A stretch of 43,911 bases of DNA from Candidatus Sulfotelmatobacter sp. (GTDB lineage: Bacteria > Acidobacteriota > Terriglobia > Terriglobales > Acidobacteriaceae). This document shows, one piece after another, positions 25,570-34,825 of this stretch. Location of the stretch: positions 1 to 43,911 of the forward strand of contig JAICJP010000002.1 of assembly GCA_025928375.1 (NCBI GenBank). Reading direction: 5' to 3'. Position 1 is the first letter of the stretch, and each line of letters begins with the position of its first letter. The translations under genes were made by a program, and so were the position numbers. Below the pieces are notes generated by a model, which was not told the origin of the DNA, made no database searches, and was given only the letters and a program-made list of their open reading frames with translations.

Positions 25570-26412
25570 TCAAACCAAAGCCTGCCGAAAGAACTCGCTG
25601 CTGGCCTTGCCGTCCTTCTCGAAAGTACCTTGACCTTCGATCGAAATTCCCCCCGAGTAGCCGGCTTTCTTCACATACCCAAAGAATGCGGCATAGTGAT
25701 CGTCTTCCACTAGATCGTGCGGCCACACGCGGCCATGGGGATTGGCGAAGTGCAAATGCACTATCTCGCGTCTCCCAATCTCAATGATCCGCGGGTCTTC
25801 GTTCTCTTCCCGAAGGTGGAAGTAGTCGATGATCATCCGGATATTCGGGTGCTTCACCCGGCGCACCATCTCCAGAGCCTCAGCACCGGTGTTAAGGATG
25901 TTGCTCTCCTGGCGTCTTAAAGGCTCGATGGCAACGATGACGTGAGAACGGCTTGCCACTTCACCCGCCATCTTGAGGAAGGAGGCAATCTGATCCCGCG
26001 CCTGCTCACGAGAAAATCCCTCCGGCACATTGCGGGAACCGGCGCTGCCCCATACCACAATGGAAGCCCCGAGACGCCGGCAGCGGGGCAGACAGCCCTC
26101 GAGATATCCCCTCAAGGCAGAGGTTGGGACTTCGGGCCCAACCACTTTCAAGTCAGGACGGCGGATAAAACTATTGAAGGCATAGCAGCGGAGCGGCGAG
26201 GCAAGCACGGTATCGGAGAATTCGCGAAACTGGTCTTTGCTCATGGCCGCGATGTCAGCCGCGGCTGGTTCTACGTAGTCGAACCCATACTTCGCCGCGC
26301 CCGCGACGTCGCGGGTACAGACTCCGACCTTTACCGGGCGCTCCCGGCCCCAGGCGACAGGACATACGAAAGCGGCTGCGGCCGCAGCCAGAAATGTTCG
26401 GCGTGTCACCAT
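25570..26412 (-). CDS. Tat-exported sugar phosphate isomerase/epimerase-type TIM-barrel protein
   Basis: The 280-residue product begins MVTRRTFLAAAAAAFVCPVA, a twin-arginine-like leader. An AP-endonuclease-2-type TIM barrel follows, with metal-binding segments typical of xylose-isomerase-like epimerases: VIVAIEPLRR, RMIIDYFHLREE, EIVHLHFANPHGR and GGISIEGQGTFEK. The leader places it in the periplasm. Such proteins act on free or oxidised sugars rather than DNA; the exact substrate is unknown. It follows a Gfo/Idh/MocA oxidoreductase by 15 bases on the same strand, so the two probably work in sequence on one sugar. Confidence 0.85.
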   Translation of the reverse strand: MVTRRTFLAAAAAAFVCPVAWGRERPVKVGVCTRDVAGAAKYGFDYVEPAAADIAAMSKDQFREFSDTVLASPLRCYAFNSFIRRPDLKVVGPEVPTSALRGYLEGCLPRCRRLGASIVVWGSAGSRNVPEGFSREQARDQIASFLKMAGEVASRSHVIVAIEPLRRQESNILNTGAEALEMVRRVKHPNIRMIIDYFHLREENEDPRIIEIGRREIVHLHFANPHGRVWPHDLVEDDHYAAFFGYVKKAGYSGGISIEGQGTFEKDGKASSEFFRQALV

Positions 26413-26427
26413 GAGCAGTGTAAAGAG

Positions 26428-27828
26428 CTACACTTCTTCCGGCACTACATACGGCGCGCGATAGGTGCCGTGCAGCATCTTGGTGGCTTCCTCATCGCCG
26501 ATGATCTGCTCCCGCTCCGGATCGAATTTCAGGGTGCGACCCAGACGGTAGGAGGTATTTGCAAGGTGCACTAGAGTGGAAGAGATGTGACCTTCCTCAA
26601 TCGGACAATGGAGATCTTCGGCGCGCCGGCTGCGAACGCAATCGATGAAGTTTGCCCAGTGGTCGCCAGATGCTTTGCCGGACGGTCCAGGCTCGACCTG
26701 ATCTGTGAGCCAGGTCTTGTAGGCATCGTACCCATCCATTGCCAGGTAACCGTTCGATCCATAGAAGATATTGCCGATTGTGTTGGTTTTAGCCTCCTTC
26801 GGTCCCAGAACTTGCTTATCTTCGGGTTTCTTGGTCAGCCCCGCGGTTGGAATGCCACTGGCGCCAAAGGCGTTGGTGCCGATCTCGGCCTCGTGATTGG
26901 TGATCCAATGCCGTACTTCGATCTCCATCATCTTGCGTTTACCCTGCGGTTCCTCGAAGGCGAATGTGGCGTTCAGCGTGTTGGGTGTCTCCTGGTCATC
27001 GTCAAACATGAAGTGCCCGCCCATGGCGGAAACCTGAACCGGGAACCGCACCCCCAATCCCCAGCGGGCAATATCGATTTCGTGTATGGCCTGATTGCCG
27101 ATGTCACCGTTGCCGGTATCCCAGATCCAATGCCAGTTGTAGTGAAATCGATTGCGGGTGAAAGGTTTCATCGGTGCGGGACCGGTCCACAAGTCGTAGT
27201 TGATCCCGGCCGGCACCGCTTCCGGCTGCGCATGTCCAATGCTGGGCCGCCATTTGTAGCAGAGTGCGCGGGCCAGATAGGTATTGCCTATAGTGCCGTC
27301 GTTTACCCGCTTGATGGCTTCGATCATGCCGGGATTGGAGCGCGACTGGCTCCCATGTTGGCATATGCGGTTGTACTTCTTCACCGCCCGCACCAGTTGA
27401 CGCCCTTCAAACCAGTTGTGCGAGCATGGCTTCTCCACGTAAACATCTTTGCCGGCCTGGCAGGCCCAGATCGCCATCAGCGAGTGCCAGTGATTGGGCG
27501 TGGCGATGGAAATGGCGTCAATATCTTTGTCCTCAAGCAGCCTTCGAATGTCGCCGTACGATTTTGGCCTGGCCAGCCCCATCTTTTCCGCGTCACCAAG
27601 ACGCTGGTTCAATACGCTTTCGTCGACATCGCACATGGCAGCGATTTCGGTCCCAGGAACGTTGGCGAAGCCCTTGAGATGATCGTTGCCGCGACCGCGG
27701 AGTCCACAAATTGCCAGCCGCACCCGGTCGTTGGCGCCAAATATTCTGCCACCCATGGCAAGAGTCGCCGCGCCCACAGTCATGGCTCTTCCTGTCGTCT
27801 TCAGAAAATCGCGTCGATCAATTTCCAT
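26428..27828 (-). CDS. Tat-exported Gfo/Idh/MocA family oxidoreductase
   Basis: The start is set at 27828, where AAGGCGG precedes ATG; an in-frame start 11 codons upstream lacks this. The 466-residue product has a textbook twin-arginine leader (MEIDRRDFLKTTGRAM). The Rossmann domain follows, with VRLAICGLRGRGNDHLKGF, DAISIATPNHWH and the family's catalytic EKP motif in DVYVEKPCSHNW. The C-terminal domain has DTGNGDIGNQAIHEIDIARW and the conserved histidines of exported members. These enzymes oxidise or reduce sugar hydroxyls with a tightly bound NAD(P), which must be loaded before Tat export. The neighbouring epimerase supports a two-step sugar conversion. Confidence 0.9.
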   Translation of the reverse strand: MEIDRRDFLKTTGRAMTVGAATLAMGGRIFGANDRVRLAICGLRGRGNDHLKGFANVPGTEIAAMCDVDESVLNQRLGDAEKMGLARPKSYGDIRRLLEDKDIDAISIATPNHWHSLMAIWACQAGKDVYVEKPCSHNWFEGRQLVRAVKKYNRICQHGSQSRSNPGMIEAIKRVNDGTIGNTYLARALCYKWRPSIGHAQPEAVPAGINYDLWTGPAPMKPFTRNRFHYNWHWIWDTGNGDIGNQAIHEIDIARWGLGVRFPVQVSAMGGHFMFDDDQETPNTLNATFAFEEPQGKRKMMEIEVRHWITNHEAEIGTNAFGASGIPTAGLTKKPEDKQVLGPKEAKTNTIGNIFYGSNGYLAMDGYDAYKTWLTDQVEPGPSGKASGDHWANFIDCVRSRRAEDLHCPIEEGHISSTLVHLANTSYRLGRTLKFDPEREQIIGDEEATKMLHGTYRAPYVVPEEV

Positions 27829-28302
27829 ATTGCCGCCTTCGTACAAGGATATTTTCCGCATGCCGCATGATATCGCTTTCCACGAATAGACAGCGTGGCA
27901 ACGTACGCGGGAGTCCTCGCCTTTTCCCCCCGTTAAGGACGGTCGGCTGAACCAGAGCGCTTTCCCGAAACCTGGTGGTCCCAGAAGCTGCTATGCAGGG
28001 GTGAATCGATGCGCTGGAACACGAAATCAAAGGGAAGGTTGAGGTGATCACTATTGCGGCAGTCTTCGAAGAGAGTTTCCGATTTGAGAGGTCCCACTTT
28101 CATCATGGCCGACTCCAGATCGGCGCCTACCCTGATCTCGGTGGCTTGCCGGATCTGCATGCTGCAGCGATATTGAAGGTAGAATGACAACCAAGAGCAG
28201 TGAACCGGCAAACGAGACAGCAACTTCGCGGTCGACGAGACTCCATCGACTTACGTTTCTTTATTGACGTGCTACTTCCCCTGCGGACGGTAACAAATCA
28301 CC
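27829..28302. other. Non-coding gap with an unassigned minus-strand frame
   Basis: The 474-base gap lies between the Gfo/Idh start and the end of the GH-D enzyme gene. The longest plausible frame (27933-28160, minus) reads MQIRQATEIRVGADLESAMM and later LNLPFDFVFQRIDSP. It is not a family I recognise and may be a remnant. Confidence 0.4.
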
Positions 28303-30666
28303 TCAATTTGCAGCAAAGTGTACTTCCCAAGCAACGTTCGTTTTTTGTCCACGAAACGTGGCCTGCAAAAGACGTCCGTCAGTTTTCATCTCGATGGACA
28401 CGGCACTCTTGTCCCCAGCGAACGCCTTCACATCAATCGGCTTCGAACCTTCGGAGATATGAAACCACAGCGAATATGGCACTCCCGGCACGCTCGCCGA
28501 TACACCTCTGAGGATTTTCCTCGATGGATCCCAATTCTGGGACAGCAGCGAGTAGCTCCCCGAGATGTGCCGGGACAAGCCAATGAGCTGAGGTCGCTCC
28601 ATTACTGGATGAATCAGCAAGACCCGTGTGTCATGTGCCGGGATGGGGACATCTACGTGATCGGTGAAGGTACCTAATAGTTTCTGATTCCAAAAATCGA
28701 ACACAACATACTTGGATTTCCCATCCAAGCCCAGCTTGTCAGCAAAGCTAACGGTCTTGTCAGCCTCTGTGCTGTGCCAGTTTGTGACTCCGACGACATC
28801 GTAGCTCCCGGCCGGTGTATTGACTTTGAGGTCAATAATTTCCGGATAGTGATGAATGTAATAATCCGGCTGCACTTGTTTGAATTTGTCCCATGAGCTC
28901 TGGGTACCTCGGCTGAACAGATCGATGGGGATGATCGGAAGCGTAGGCAAAGACTTTTGCAGCATCTTTACCCGTGCCTCGGGCAATTCAGGGGTCACGC
29001 TCGCCAAGGGGTACGCAACCCCGGTCAAGGCTATGTAGCTGACCAGTGTCCTCGCCTCGGCCTCCGTAACGCCAAACCCTGTAAGCGGTTCCTCACGATC
29101 CCGCTCAGTCTCAATAACGATTGGCTTGCGTTTCTTGGTTGCCTCAGAGACAGACATTGGCTCGCCCAGCTCTATACCCTCTCCCGGCATGACATAAACC
29201 AGCAAGTGGTTCAGAAACCCATTGGCGAAGATCGAGCTGAACAGCGAATACATTCCTTGCCAATTGTTGTAAACATCATCGCCGTTGAAATAAGAGTTCG
29301 CATACCCAATGGCGTTCAGTGGTGTGCCCGCGGGACAAACTTCGAGAAAGCGCTCCGGTCCGATCGTTTTCCGTATCATCGCAAGTCTTGATCTATAGTT
29401 CGCGATGAAGTCGATTCCTGGATCGTGTAAACGCGTTCTGTCTACCGGCGGCGCGTACTTGGGCAGCGCATGTTCTCCGTCGAGTTTGTAGTAGTCGAAG
29501 CCCCAGTCATCAAACGTTTGAAACACGCGGTGAACAACTTCCAGCGCCTGGGGATTAGTCGAGTCCAGTGCAGGAGTGTCGTAATCGCGAATCACGCTTC
29601 CTTTCTTGTCATACAGATACCAATCAGGATGCGTGCGCCGGCCGGCGGCGCAGGAATTTGGCACCAGCCAGATTCCAGCTTTCAATCCTTTTGAACGAAT
29701 GTAACTCGTCAGCCACTGCGGCCCATGTGGAAATTTCTTCTGATCCCAGTTTTCGATCCAGGAATGCCCTTCAGGAGTGCGGTCGTAGCCGTCATCAAGT
29801 TCAACAAATTCGAAGCCGTAAGGTAGAAGATGCGTTGCGATCCAATCCGCATTGACGGTCATGTCCGTTTCGGTGACATCTTCGTAGTAGCTGGTCCAAC
29901 TGGACCAGACCATCGGAGCGGCTCTGAAATGAGTGTCATCAAAGCTGGAGTAAAACGGCACACCCAAAGCCTTGGTGTAATAGTCCGGAATCAATCGAAT
30001 GATCCTGGTTCCATGCACGGGTAGAGTGATTTTGAGCAGGTCTGGATTCTGGGGATCGCGACGCAGCGTAACTGCTTCGCCAAAGTCAATACCGGTGTCG
30101 GTCTCCCGATCAAACAGGCTGTGGAAGACTGTGCCTTGGGACTGGCCGAGCGAGAAATACATCACATCCGGGTTTTGCCTCGGCAGGAAGGAGCGGTTAT
30201 GGGTGTAGTCGCCGCCATACGTGCCCGCGACTTCGCCTGTCCCCACCCAATCGACGGGCGCTCCTGCAGTATCGAGTAAACGGGCAACGATCCGGTTCGG
30301 CGGAGCGGGTGTGTCTGCGATCAGTTCGGCATCGTATTCCGTGCTGGAGATGATTAATACATTGTCGGCGCCTGCAAACGACCAGCCAGTGGCGGGTCCC
30401 GAGCTCCTGATATTCAGTCTCCCAACGCTCTCTTGCGCCTGCCATTGTGTGAGTTCGTGACGACCCGCTGGAGAATTCACATATAAATGCACGTTTTGCA
30501 GCAAGGTGCCAAGGATTTCATTCTTGACCGTTATTGCTTGACGCGCATTATCTGCGGTGATCGTCCATTGACTGTTTGAGACAGCCGCGATGGGCAGGTT
30601 CCGCAGAGCGGTTATCCCACCGATAGGCATCAGCAAGCAGCAGCAAAAGAAAGCCTTGATGATCAT
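28303..30666 (-). CDS. Exported alpha-galactosidase-like glycoside hydrolase (clan GH-D)
   Basis: The 787-residue enzyme has a short signal peptide (MIIKAFFCCCLLMPIGG), a beta-sandwich N-terminal domain and a TIM barrel. Clan GH-D motifs in the barrel include GFEFVELDDGYDRTPEGHSW, LKAGIWLVPNS and the nucleophile segment FDYYKLDGEHALP. A later FNGDDVYNNWQGM block may carry the acid/base aspartate. A beta-sandwich C-terminal domain ends the protein. Such enzymes remove alpha-linked galactose or related sugars. The gene is divergent from the TonB receptor gene. The exact specificity (alpha-galactosidase or another alpha-glycosidase) is not decided by sequence alone. Confidence 0.82.
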   Translation of the reverse strand: MIIKAFFCCCLLMPIGGITALRNLPIAAVSNSQWTITADNARQAITVKNEILGTLLQNVHLYVNSPAGRHELTQWQAQESVGRLNIRSSGPATGWSFAGADNVLIISSTEYDAELIADTPAPPNRIVARLLDTAGAPVDWVGTGEVAGTYGGDYTHNRSFLPRQNPDVMYFSLGQSQGTVFHSLFDRETDTGIDFGEAVTLRRDPQNPDLLKITLPVHGTRIIRLIPDYYTKALGVPFYSSFDDTHFRAAPMVWSSWTSYYEDVTETDMTVNADWIATHLLPYGFEFVELDDGYDRTPEGHSWIENWDQKKFPHGPQWLTSYIRSKGLKAGIWLVPNSCAAGRRTHPDWYLYDKKGSVIRDYDTPALDSTNPQALEVVHRVFQTFDDWGFDYYKLDGEHALPKYAPPVDRTRLHDPGIDFIANYRSRLAMIRKTIGPERFLEVCPAGTPLNAIGYANSYFNGDDVYNNWQGMYSLFSSIFANGFLNHLLVYVMPGEGIELGEPMSVSEATKKRKPIVIETERDREEPLTGFGVTEAEARTLVSYIALTGVAYPLASVTPELPEARVKMLQKSLPTLPIIPIDLFSRGTQSSWDKFKQVQPDYYIHHYPEIIDLKVNTPAGSYDVVGVTNWHSTEADKTVSFADKLGLDGKSKYVVFDFWNQKLLGTFTDHVDVPIPAHDTRVLLIHPVMERPQLIGLSRHISGSYSLLSQNWDPSRKILRGVSASVPGVPYSLWFHISEGSKPIDVKAFAGDKSAVSIEMKTDGRLLQATFRGQKTNVAWEVHFAAN

Positions 30667-30913
30667 CTCTAGTTAAGACCCCGTCTTTGGAATCTGCGGC
30701 GGGATTATAGGCCTGTGTCTACAAATCGTCCATGCGACGAGCGAACGAGGGCGGTTATTAGAGCTCGCGCAGTAGACCTACTTTTCCCTTGACTTCAAGC
30801 AACGTCGAGGGGTACAAGTTATGCCCATTATCGGCTCGGGGTTTCGATAACTTTCTTTTTCTGATCAAAGATTGCTTTTGTGGCGTGACAGAAGTCAAGC
30901 GGAGGTCACCGAT

Positions 30914-33900
30914 ATGTCCGCGAATGTAAACCCTTCCTGGAGTTTTGTTCTTTTCACCCTGTTGATGACTTCCCTTCTGACGCTGCATGTGCCTGCGAAC
31001 GCTCAGATGGGCAACGCCACGCTTGGCGGAACCGTAACCGATACAAGCGGTGCCGCTGTGGTGGGTGCTCAACTCACCTTGATTAATAAGGCGCAGCAGT
31101 TTGAGCAAAAGGCAGTATCGAACGACAGGGGCGAGTACACCTTTCGCAATCTCACGCCCGGAACATACGACCTGAGCATCGCGATGACGGGATTTGAGAA
31201 GTCCGTGCAAAGCGGCATTGTGCTGACCCTGAATCAGTCCGGTCGTGCCGATGTCACGCTGAGGGCAGGAGCGATCAGCGAGACTGTCACCGTTGAGGGC
31301 CAGAACACTCTCATCAACTACGACAACGGCACGGTGCAAGGGGGCATTGATCCACAGACGGTGAAAGACCTTCCCCTAATTGTCTCCGGCAAACCTCGAT
31401 CGTCAGCCAGCTTCGCGGTACTGCTGCCTGGCGTCTCTACGGGTAGCAGCAACGAGGCTTTCAACGCCCGCATCAACGGCGGCATTCAATCTGGAGACGA
31501 AGCTCTGCTAGATGGCGCCACCATGCAAGAAGGCTTCATGAGCCAGAGTGGCATGGTTTCGATTCAAGGTGATTTCCAGATGTCTCCTGACATGGTTCAG
31601 GAAGTCAAGGTACTCACCTCGGACTACGCCCCGGAATACGGTTCGTCCACCTCCGGCCAGATAACGATGGTAAGCAAGTCAGGGGGCAATCAGTACCACG
31701 GTGCCTTATTCGAGTACACGCGGAATCGATGGTTGAACGCGAAACCTTGGAACGCGCCGCCGTGCGAGACTCCCGGTTGTGATCAGCGCCCGTTCGACAT
31801 CGAGCACGATTTTGGCGCGAATTTCGGTGGTCCTATTAAGATTCCTTTCCTTTATCACGGAACATCAAAGCATCACTCCTATTTCTACTTCGACTGGGAA
31901 GCGTTTCATCAAGCGGGTGGAGCGAGTAAGCCGACCCTTTCCATTCCGTCACTCCTGGAACGATCTGGAAATTTCAGCGATTGGGGACTTCCCATCTATG
32001 CCCCCGGGAATTTCGCACCGGGGGCTGCATGTGCCCAGGCATTGCCGGTCGGCTTCGGTCCGGGTCAGCAGTTTCCGGGCAATATCATTCCGCAAGCGTG
32101 CATCAGTCCAATTGCGGCCGCCTATCTCGCGCAACTTCCTCAGCCCACGAACGGTCAGGCCCAAAATAATTACACTTTGTCCCGGCCAGTTCCGGACACT
32201 CTGGTAGCGAACAGTAATGTTTACATGTTCCGCATCGACCACAACTATGGCGATAAGGACCATTTCTATTTCTTCTGGTGGCGGCAGTTTACGGGCTTCA
32301 ACACAGCCACCGAACTTCCTGTTGCCATTGCGACAGAAGAGCCCACGCGGCCTCAAAATTCTCCGATCGCGCGCTTTAACTGGGAGCACACCTTTTCCGC
32401 CACGCTCACGAACCATGTCACGGTTGGTTACTTGAACCGCAACGAAGGATACGGTTCCCTCAACCTCTCTTTCATAGGAAAGCTGCCGGGAGTCCCCGGC
32501 GCTCCTGGTAACAATGCTCTTCCCGAATTTACGTTTGGCAACGATTTCAACCAAATGTCCGACAATAAGGGCGATCCGTCAGGCAACATCACAACCCGAC
32601 CAACCTGGGTGATCAATGATGTAGTGAATAAGGTACTTGGCCACCATACACTCACCTTTGGCGGGGAATGGCGCTCCGTGCAAGGCAACGTTCACGATCA
32701 CACGAACCAAGCTGGAACCTACTACTTTGATAGCTCTACAACAGGCTTACCGAGCCTGACCAGTGGAAATCCGATCGCCAGTTACTTGTTGGGAGCAGTA
32801 GGGGGCGGCAGCGTAGATTACAAAACTGTCCCCTCCTGGTATCCACGTCAGATTGTGTGGGCCTTCCACGGGAACGATTCCTGGAGAGTCACTCCCAAGC
32901 TAACGCTCAACTTCGGATTGCGCTGGGATTACTACTCTGCATCGCGCGAGAAGTATAACCATTTCTCATTTTTCGATCCCACCGGTATAAATCCGACCGC
33001 AGGCATCCCTGGAAGGCTCGCCTTTGCCGGCAGCGGCTCGAGTTGCGGAGATGCCTGCTTCGGCCGCGATTATCCGGAGCAACCCTGGAAAAACGGCTTT
33101 GCCCCGCGGCTTAGCTTCGCCTATGCCATGAACCAGAAGACCGTCATTCGTGCTGGCTATGGGGTGTTCTTCGCACAGGCCTTTTATCCAGGGTGGAACG
33201 GAGGCATGGCACTCGACGGATACAATCTGACGCAAACCTTCGGCACGCATCAGGATCCCGTCACAAACCAGACTGATCCAAACTTCTATTTGGATAATGG
33301 TGTACCAGCCCCTTCGCTGACGCCACCATTTATCTCGGCATCGTACGATAACGGACAATCCACGAACGACGGCCACCCCTTATATCGTCCGCTGGATGGG
33401 AATCGCCGGCCGTATTCCCAGCAGTGGAATTTGACCATTGAACGTCAGTTGCCGAAGAACATCTTTCTGAGCGTCGCTTACGTGGCCAACAAAGGCACAC
33501 GTCTACCCTCATCCTTGAGGCCTCTCAACGTCCTGAATCCTTTTGACCCAGGAATTCGGGCGCTGGAGGCGAACACCACTCCGATCGATCCAACCTGCGC
33601 CACTGGCAATCCAGCTCCCGGTGCGAACTGCAGCTATGTCCCCGAGTTGAACACGGTCTTCACCTCGGACACCCAGACGCTTTTCGGAGTGAACGCTCCC
33701 TACGCGGGTTGGGTCGAGGAGTTAACGAACGCTGGAGTTTGCGATCCGACGGTGGCTCAGGCACTGCTTCCGTTCCCACAGTATTGCGGCCACTTGCAGG
33801 GGTTGAACGAGAGCCACGGCAGTTCGATCTATCACTCCTTCCAGCTGAAGGCAGAGAAGCGATACACGAACAGCCTATACATGCTGGTTTCTTACACTAA

Positions 33901-34726
33901 TGCAAAGCTGATCACCGACGCCGCCGATAACACCCAGAGCTCAGCAAGCGGCAATGAGAACGGCTCGCAGCAAGTGATTTCGCCGTTCGAGACCGGGCGC
34001 AATCGGTCTATTGCACCTGATGATGTGCCGCAGACGCTGTCTGCCGCGTTTGTTTACTCCCTACCTTTCGGCAGAGGTAAGCCCTACCTCAATGGCAGCC
34101 ATGCTTTGAACTATCTGGTCGGCGGATGGGAGATCAGCCCCATCATTCGATACTCCCGTGGGACTCCCATGTGGATTCGTTCCGGCACCTGCCAGGTAGT
34201 GGAACAGTTCGCGCAGAGTTGTCTGGTCGGCCGCATTCCGGGAGTGAATCCGTTCTTGCAGGATGTCAACAGTTTCAATCCCGGGAAGGGTGGTTGCCCA
34301 TCGGACGTACCCAATTGCGCTTCACTGCTGAATCCCGCGGCGTTTGAGCCCGTCGGATCTTTCGAGCCGAATGGCGCGTGCCCCGGGTGCACTGGGACGT
34401 TTGGATACACGGGCGCTGGCCCGCGTATCTACTCGGCTCTCAGAGGGCCGAACTACAAGAATGTGGATTTCTCAATTACGAAGAAAACGGCTCTGACCGA
34501 ACGCCTCAACTTGCAACTCCGGGCCGAGTTCTACAACGCGTTCAACAATCACATGTTCATTGATGACAGCAATTTCAATATCGGAGGAAACTTCGCCTTC
34601 AACAATGACATCAGCGCTGCGCCTCTGACCAGCGCTACTGGGCAGAGTTTCCGCGGCTTTGGCATCTGGGGCGGCAACGTAAGTGCACCGCGACGCATTC
34701 AACTTGGCGCTCGGCTCGAGTTTTGA
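30914..34726 (+). CDS. TonB-dependent receptor with carboxypeptidase-regulatory-like domain
   Basis: The start at 30914 has GGAGGT upstream; an earlier in-frame codon at 30872 does not. The 1270-residue outer-membrane protein has a signal peptide, then a CarboxypepD_reg-like domain (ATLGGTVTDTSGAAVVGAQL to AGAISETVTVEG). A plug region follows, with EYGSSTSGQITMVSKSGGN, and a large barrel ending RIQLGARLEF. This is the acidobacterial Oar-like receptor type, which takes up large substrates with TonB energy. No SusD-like partner is present. Flanking GH-D, TPR and CRTAC1 genes suggest glycan oligosaccharides as cargo. Confidence 0.92.
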   Translation: MSANVNPSWSFVLFTLLMTSLLTLHVPANAQMGNATLGGTVTDTSGAAVVGAQLTLINKAQQFEQKAVSNDRGEYTFRNLTPGTYDLSIAMTGFEKSVQSGIVLTLNQSGRADVTLRAGAISETVTVEGQNTLINYDNGTVQGGIDPQTVKDLPLIVSGKPRSSASFAVLLPGVSTGSSNEAFNARINGGIQSGDEALLDGATMQEGFMSQSGMVSIQGDFQMSPDMVQEVKVLTSDYAPEYGSSTSGQITMVSKSGGNQYHGALFEYTRNRWLNAKPWNAPPCETPGCDQRPFDIEHDFGANFGGPIKIPFLYHGTSKHHSYFYFDWEAFHQAGGASKPTLSIPSLLERSGNFSDWGLPIYAPGNFAPGAACAQALPVGFGPGQQFPGNIIPQACISPIAAAYLAQLPQPTNGQAQNNYTLSRPVPDTLVANSNVYMFRIDHNYGDKDHFYFFWWRQFTGFNTATELPVAIATEEPTRPQNSPIARFNWEHTFSATLTNHVTVGYLNRNEGYGSLNLSFIGKLPGVPGAPGNNALPEFTFGNDFNQMSDNKGDPSGNITTRPTWVINDVVNKVLGHHTLTFGGEWRSVQGNVHDHTNQAGTYYFDSSTTGLPSLTSGNPIASYLLGAVGGGSVDYKTVPSWYPRQIVWAFHGNDSWRVTPKLTLNFGLRWDYYSASREKYNHFSFFDPTGINPTAGIPGRLAFAGSGSSCGDACFGRDYPEQPWKNGFAPRLSFAYAMNQKTVIRAGYGVFFAQAFYPGWNGGMALDGYNLTQTFGTHQDPVTNQTDPNFYLDNGVPAPSLTPPFISASYDNGQSTNDGHPLYRPLDGNRRPYSQQWNLTIERQLPKNIFLSVAYVANKGTRLPSSLRPLNVLNPFDPGIRALEANTTPIDPTCATGNPAPGANCSYVPELNTVFTSDTQTLFGVNAPYAGWVEELTNAGVCDPTVAQALLPFPQYCGHLQGLNESHGSSIYHSFQLKAEKRYTNSLYMLVSYTNAKLITDAADNTQSSASGNENGSQQVISPFETGRNRSIAPDDVPQTLSAAFVYSLPFGRGKPYLNGSHALNYLVGGWEISPIIRYSRGTPMWIRSGTCQVVEQFAQSCLVGRIPGVNPFLQDVNSFNPGKGGCPSDVPNCASLLNPAAFEPVGSFEPNGACPGCTGTFGYTGAGPRIYSALRGPNYKNVDFSITKKTALTERLNLQLRAEFYNAFNNHMFIDDSNFNIGGNFAFNNDISAAPLTSATGQSFRGFGIWGGNVSAPRRIQLGARLEF

Positions 34727-34825
34727 TCTGATTCCCGGCCGAAATCCGTCAGGTCAGATGCGGGCGCTAGCATAGTTGGAGTATCTGGCTGAGGCTGAAC
34801 ACTGTGACATCGTAAGGCAGGCTGA

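Noticed and set aside
26587-27870. 427-codon plus-strand frame
   Set aside because: Antisense to the Gfo/Idh/MocA gene, which has a Tat leader and EKP motif; a shadow of GC-rich codon use.
30758-31339. 193-codon minus-strand frame
   Set aside because: Antisense to the signal peptide and regulatory-like domain of the TonB receptor; no domain visible.
34728-34759. ATCTGA...TCAGAT inverted repeat after the TonB receptor gene
   Set aside because: Stem of only six with a 20-base loop and no T-tract; not strong enough to call a terminator.
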